A stretch of 64,000 bases of DNA from Candidatus Enterococcus courvalinii. Its GTDB lineage: Bacteria > Bacillota > Bacilli > Lactobacillales > Enterococcaceae. The notes below the pieces were generated by a model that ran no database searches, was not told the origin of the DNA, and worked only from the letters and a program-made list of their open reading frames with translations. The position numbers and the translations under genes were made by a program. The stretch lies in NCBI RefSeq assembly GCF_017315945.1, contig NZ_JAFLWI010000015.1, forward strand, positions 21,288-85,287. The letters run 5' to 3'. Below, piece by piece: positions 61,197 to 64,000 of this stretch; the first letter of the stretch is position 1; each line of letters opens with the position of its first letter.

Positions 61197-62135
61197 GTGA
61201 GCAAAGTGATGACTGTCTATCAAAAAAATGAAATGCTGAAGAAATTAGTGGTGATTTTGATAACCGGAGTAACAGCAGCGGTTGCTTTGAATTATTTTTT
61301 GATCCCAGCAAATGTTTTCTCTGCGGGGATGAACGGGATTGCACAAATCATCGCTTCTTTGTTGTATGAGTGGTTCCATATCCAAGCTGATACCGGAATC
61401 TTTATCTTCATATTAAATATTCCTGTCTTTATCTTAGGTTTTTTAAAGGTTGGTAAAGGATCGACCATTTTAAGTTTTATCAATGTTCTAGGTGTATCGT
61501 TGATGACAACGATTATGCCAGTAGGACATGTGACAGATAATATTTTGATGAATGCTTTAGTTGGTGGTGTTTTGCTAGGAATCGGCGCAGGCTTGTCTCT
61601 TAAAATGGGCTTTACAACAGGTGGTATGGATATCATTTCGTTAGTTCTATCGCAAACAACTGGGAAGACAGTTGGTAATTACATGTTTATCTTAAATGGT
61701 ATCATTGTTGTTATTGCTGGTTTCTTTTTCAACTGGGAAAGTGCATTATATACAATTATTTCGATTTACGCTTTGACACAGGTAGTCGATGCAATCCATA
61801 CAAGTCACCAGAAAGTAACAGCAATGATCGTAACGGTCAAACCAGACCAAGTAACGGAAGAATTAATGAAAAACATGGTACGTGGACTTACTTTATTACC
61901 TTCAGTTGGGGGCTATTCAAAAAAAGAAGGCAAAATGATCATGATGGTCATTACGCGTTATGAGTTGTATGATTTAGATCAAATTGTGCATGAAGTTGAT
62001 GAAGATGCTTTTATTAATATTTTGCCAACACAATCTGTTTTCGGTCGTTTTGCAAATGAACAAGAACAAAAAACGTATCGCTCGACAGGTGTCTTACCTG
62101 AACCTAAAAATAAACAAAACCGTAAAAAAAGATAA
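61197..62135 (+). CDS. YitT family membrane protein (DUF161/DUF2179)
   Basis: 312 residues from GTG 61197 (GAGGAG 8 nt upstream; GTG 61191 overlaps the site). Five to six membrane segments (DUF161, about 15-200, NYFLIPANVFSAGMNGIAQI and GGMDIISLVLS) and a cytoplasmic DUF2179 domain (about 215-300, TLLPSVGGYSKKEGKMIMMV). Function unknown; often called a transporter without proof. Confidence 0.9.
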   Translation: MSKVMTVYQKNEMLKKLVVILITGVTAAVALNYFLIPANVFSAGMNGIAQIIASLLYEWFHIQADTGIFIFILNIPVFILGFLKVGKGSTILSFINVLGVSLMTTIMPVGHVTDNILMNALVGGVLLGIGAGLSLKMGFTTGGMDIISLVLSQTTGKTVGNYMFILNGIIVVIAGFFFNWESALYTIISIYALTQVVDAIHTSHQKVTAMIVTVKPDQVTEELMKNMVRGLTLLPSVGGYSKKEGKMIMMVITRYELYDLDQIVHEVDEDAFINILPTQSVFGRFANEQEQKTYRSTGVLPEPKNKQNRKKR

Positions 62136-62275
62136 ACAGTTAATAATAACTTTAATATAAACCCTTAGTAGATAAAAAAAGGCAGAGGTAAACGAGAACG
62201 GAACGTTATAATTCTCATTTACAAATCAGTAAAAAGAGAGTATGATAAACAAAATTAGATGAAGGAGTGTCGACT

Positions 62276-62620
62276 ATGACAGAAGCAAACCAAGACTGGT
62301 CTGCACAAGAAACAGAAGCAATTAAAGAACGAATTCTTTCTGCATTAGAAACAGTAATCGATCCCGAACTAGGAATCGATATCGTTAACTTGGGCTTGAT
62401 TTACGATATTGAATTCAATCCAGAAGATGGCGACACGGTAATCAAAATGACTTTAACAACCATGGGCTGCCCACTAGCAGATATCTTAACAGAGTCTATC
62501 CACGATGCTTTACGTGAAGTCGAAGAAGTGAAAAAAGTCGAAGTGAAACTTGTTTGGTATCCAGCATGGACAACTGATAAGATGAGCCGTTATGCTCGAA
62601 TTGCTTTGGGGATCAGATAA
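62276..62620 (+). CDS. DUF59 (MIP18/PaaD-type) iron-sulfur assembly protein
   Basis: 114 residues from ATG 62276 (AAGGAG 8 nt upstream; the GTG 62267 overlaps it). Core LETVIDPELGIDIVNLGLIYD, reactive Cys in TTMGCPLADIL, and VWYPAWTTDKMS near the C-terminus. SufT-like proteins help mature Fe-S enzymes. Alone between a YitT gene and a terminator. Confidence 0.92.
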   Translation: MTEANQDWSAQETEAIKERILSALETVIDPELGIDIVNLGLIYDIEFNPEDGDTVIKMTLTTMGCPLADILTESIHDALREVEEVKKVEVKLVWYPAWTTDKMSRYARIALGIR

Positions 62621-62653
62621 AGAATCCACACTTTTTAAATAAAACAGAAAACT

Positions 62654-62693
62654 GCTCCTTTATTAGCTTAGATGCTGGTGAAGGAGCTTTTTT
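62654..62693 (+). terminator. Intrinsic terminator after the DUF59 gene
   Basis: GCTCCTT/AAGGAGC with a 20-nt loop and TTTTTT. Confidence 0.75.
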
Positions 62694-63184
62694 GCTCTGT
62701 TTTTAGTTATGAATTGTTGGTTTTGGTGATGCCGATGATAATGGCTATTTAGATTGGTCGTATGTTCATCGAAATCATCTAAGAGAAGGGATCGTATCTG
62801 TAATTTGTGCGCAGAAAAATAAGTAAGTGGAAACATAACTACGTATGCTTTGATAACAGCAAAGCAATTTAAAAAAGTCTTCGTGTAGTTCAGAAACAGC
62901 AAGTTAGGCATCAAGGAATTCTATTGAGAAATTTTTTATGAAGAAACAAAAGAAAGAAAACTCTAGCTTATTTTGTATGGGAAAAATTTGTAAGAAATTA
63001 GACTATTAATAGAAATATTTCGTTAGTTATTTTATAAAAAAGTCACGAAAACGTTATATGAGAGGGAATATGAGACAAAAAAAGTATTTCACATTATCGT
63101 AAGTAATCGATTAGAATAATGGTCTATACCTTGAAACCTTTCGCTAATGTAGGTACTCTTGAGAGCAGAAAAGAGGCTTTGTAT
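62694..63184. other. Intergenic region; possible gene remnant
   Basis: About 490 bp without an intact gene. At 62711-62825 one plus-strand frame reads as protein (IVGFGDADDNGYLDWSYVHR and on to ICAQKNK, 37 codons) but has a stop before it and no start, so it may be the tail of a decayed gene. The rest is AT-rich and should hold the promoter of the next gene. Confidence 0.35.
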
Positions 63185-64000
63185 ATGAAAATAAGTAGTT
63201 TATTGTTTGCATCATCATTATTAATCAGTCCGTTAGTAAATCTCGGGGAAGTTTTTTATCAACCAACTCAATCAGAAATGGCGAACAGTCAAGTTTCTAG
63301 CTGGACACAGTCAACATATGGGAATGTCAATAATATCAAATTTACTGGAGATTTTTCAGACTATAATTCCGGTGTGAAAAAATTGGCCGTGGGGGAAACA
63401 ATCAATATTAGCGCATCAATTAGTTTTTCTGGTGATAAGGAAGCGATCGAACAAGCAATAGTTGCTTTTGAAAATGTAGATCCTAATCTGACGATTAATT
63501 ATCATGATGACTTAGAAATCAATGGAAATAATGGAGTATTTAGTTTTTCCGTCACGTTAAACGCTTATTCTAACAATCCTTGTTTATTTACTATTAAAAT
63601 TAAAGACGGGGTGGAAGGTGATAGCAATCACTTGACCCCATACTCTCAAACTGAAATGATTTTAGCTGGAGAAAACTCAGATTCAAGTAGTACAACGGAT
63701 ACAACAAGTAGTACGACAGATTCAAGTAGTACAACGGATACAACAAGTACTAACACAACAGATTCAAGCAGTACAACGGATACAACAAGTACTAACACAA
63801 CAGATTCAAGTAGTACGACGGATACGACAAGTAGTACGACAGATTCAAGTAGTACGACAGATTCAAGTAGCACGACAGATTCAAGTAGTACAACGGATAC
63901 AACAAGTACTAACACGACAGATTCAAGTAGTACAACGGATACAACAAGTACTAACACAACAGATTCAAGCAGTACAACGGATACAACAAGTACTAACACG
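63185..64000 (+). CDS. Secreted/surface protein with Ser/Thr/Asp repeats (3' end outside window)
   Basis: Open from ATG 63185 to the window end (272 codons, no stop). AAGAGG lies 8 nt upstream. Signal peptide about 1-22 (KISSLLFASSLLISPLVN), a folded-looking domain about 30-160 containing one Cys and the text SGVKKLAVGETINISASISF, then from residue 166 a DSSSTTDTTSTNTT-type stalk. The stalk suggests a cell-wall-spanning surface protein, probably ending in an LPxTG signal beyond the window; that is not visible. I do not recognise the N-terminal domain. Confidence 0.85.
   Translation, partial: MKISSLLFASSLLISPLVNLGEVFYQPTQSEMANSQVSSWTQSTYGNVNNIKFTGDFSDYNSGVKKLAVGETINISASISFSGDKEAIEQAIVAFENVDPNLTINYHDDLEINGNNGVFSFSVTLNAYSNNPCLFTIKIKDGVEGDSNHLTPYSQTEMILAGENSDSSSTTDTTSSTTDSSSTTDTTSTNTTDSSSTTDTTSTNTTDSSSTTDTTSSTTDSSSTTDSSSTTDSSSTTDTTSTNTTDSSSTTDTTSTNTTDSSSTTDTTSTNT
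63680..64000 (+). repeat. Ser/Thr/Asp-rich tandem repeats within the surface protein
   Basis: Units of 18, 39 and 42 nt, built from DSSSTT, DTTSSTT and DTTSTNTT blocks, in frame and nearly identical. Some neighbours differ by one or two silent bases. The array runs off the window. Confidence 0.95.

Noticed and set aside
63646..63999. Minus-strand ORF of 117 codons rich in Val/Leu/Ser
   Set aside because: It is the complement of the Ser/Thr/Asp repeat array; the composition is an artefact of the repeat, and no ribosome site is visible.
63680..64000. Repeat array as a CRISPR candidate
   Set aside because: No unique spacers, units differ in length, and the frame codes in step with an N-terminal signal peptide.

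Overview
The window is low-GC Gram-positive chromosome and reads as a lactic acid bacterium of the genus Enterococcus. Support for this comes from the gene order (ylaN-ftsW-pyc, ylbF-ylbG-rsmD-coaD-sepM, comEABC-holA-rpsT), strong AGGAGG ribosome binding sites, frequent TTG/GTG starts, a pdhABCD operon whose E2 has two lipoyl domains, and a LacABCD tagatose-6-phosphate pathway. I cannot name the species from sequence alone. I saw no rRNA or tRNA gene, insertion sequence, prophage or CRISPR array; most of the window is core genome.

Layout: (1) 1-7.9 kb, the end of the de novo purine operon (purL partial, purF, purM, purN, purH, purD), tightly packed with overlapping starts and stops. (2) 7.9-12.9 kb, single genes: an aldo/keto reductase, GMP reductase, UDP-GlcNAc 2-epimerase and a MocR-type regulator whose PLP lysine is replaced by arginine. 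(3) 13.0-18.5 kb, the pyruvate dehydrogenase operon. (4) 18.6-30.2 kb, a sugar island. A leftward galactitol-family PTS operon (EIIA, two almost identical EIIB, EIIC) lies between two DeoR regulators and is divergent from lacA-lacB-lacC-lacD. A fructose-family EIIBCA permease and its PRD activator follow. (5) 30.6-50.4 kb, housekeeping genes: UPF0223, an inositol-phosphatase-like enzyme, typA, recQ, ylaN, ftsW, pyc, ylbF/ylbG, rsmD, coaD, sepM, the comE operon, holA and rpsT. (6) 50.5-52.8 kb, small or poorly known genes, including a probable small RNA, a 42-residue membrane protein and DUF1361 and DUF441 membrane proteins. (7) 52.9-62.6 kb: a P1B-4 metal ATPase with a perfect Fur box upstream, uppP, a histidine phosphatase, an MBL hydrolase, a nuclease-helicase fusion, yajQ, a YitT protein and a DUF59 protein. 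(8) 63.2 kb to the end, the start of a secreted protein with Ser/Thr/Asp repeats, cut by the window edge.

How the genes work together: the purine genes make IMP, and guaC recycles GMP to IMP. The gat-type PTS plus LacABCD can take galactose as galactose-6-phosphate through tagatose-6-phosphate to triose phosphates. There is no galactitol-1-phosphate dehydrogenase or phospho-beta-galactosidase beside them, so galactose is the likeliest substrate. Pyruvate from glycolysis is drawn off by pdhABCD to acetyl-CoA and by pyc to oxaloacetate. Most calls rest on motifs and operon logic. Regulatory sites, small RNAs and short ORFs are predictions from the sequence alone.
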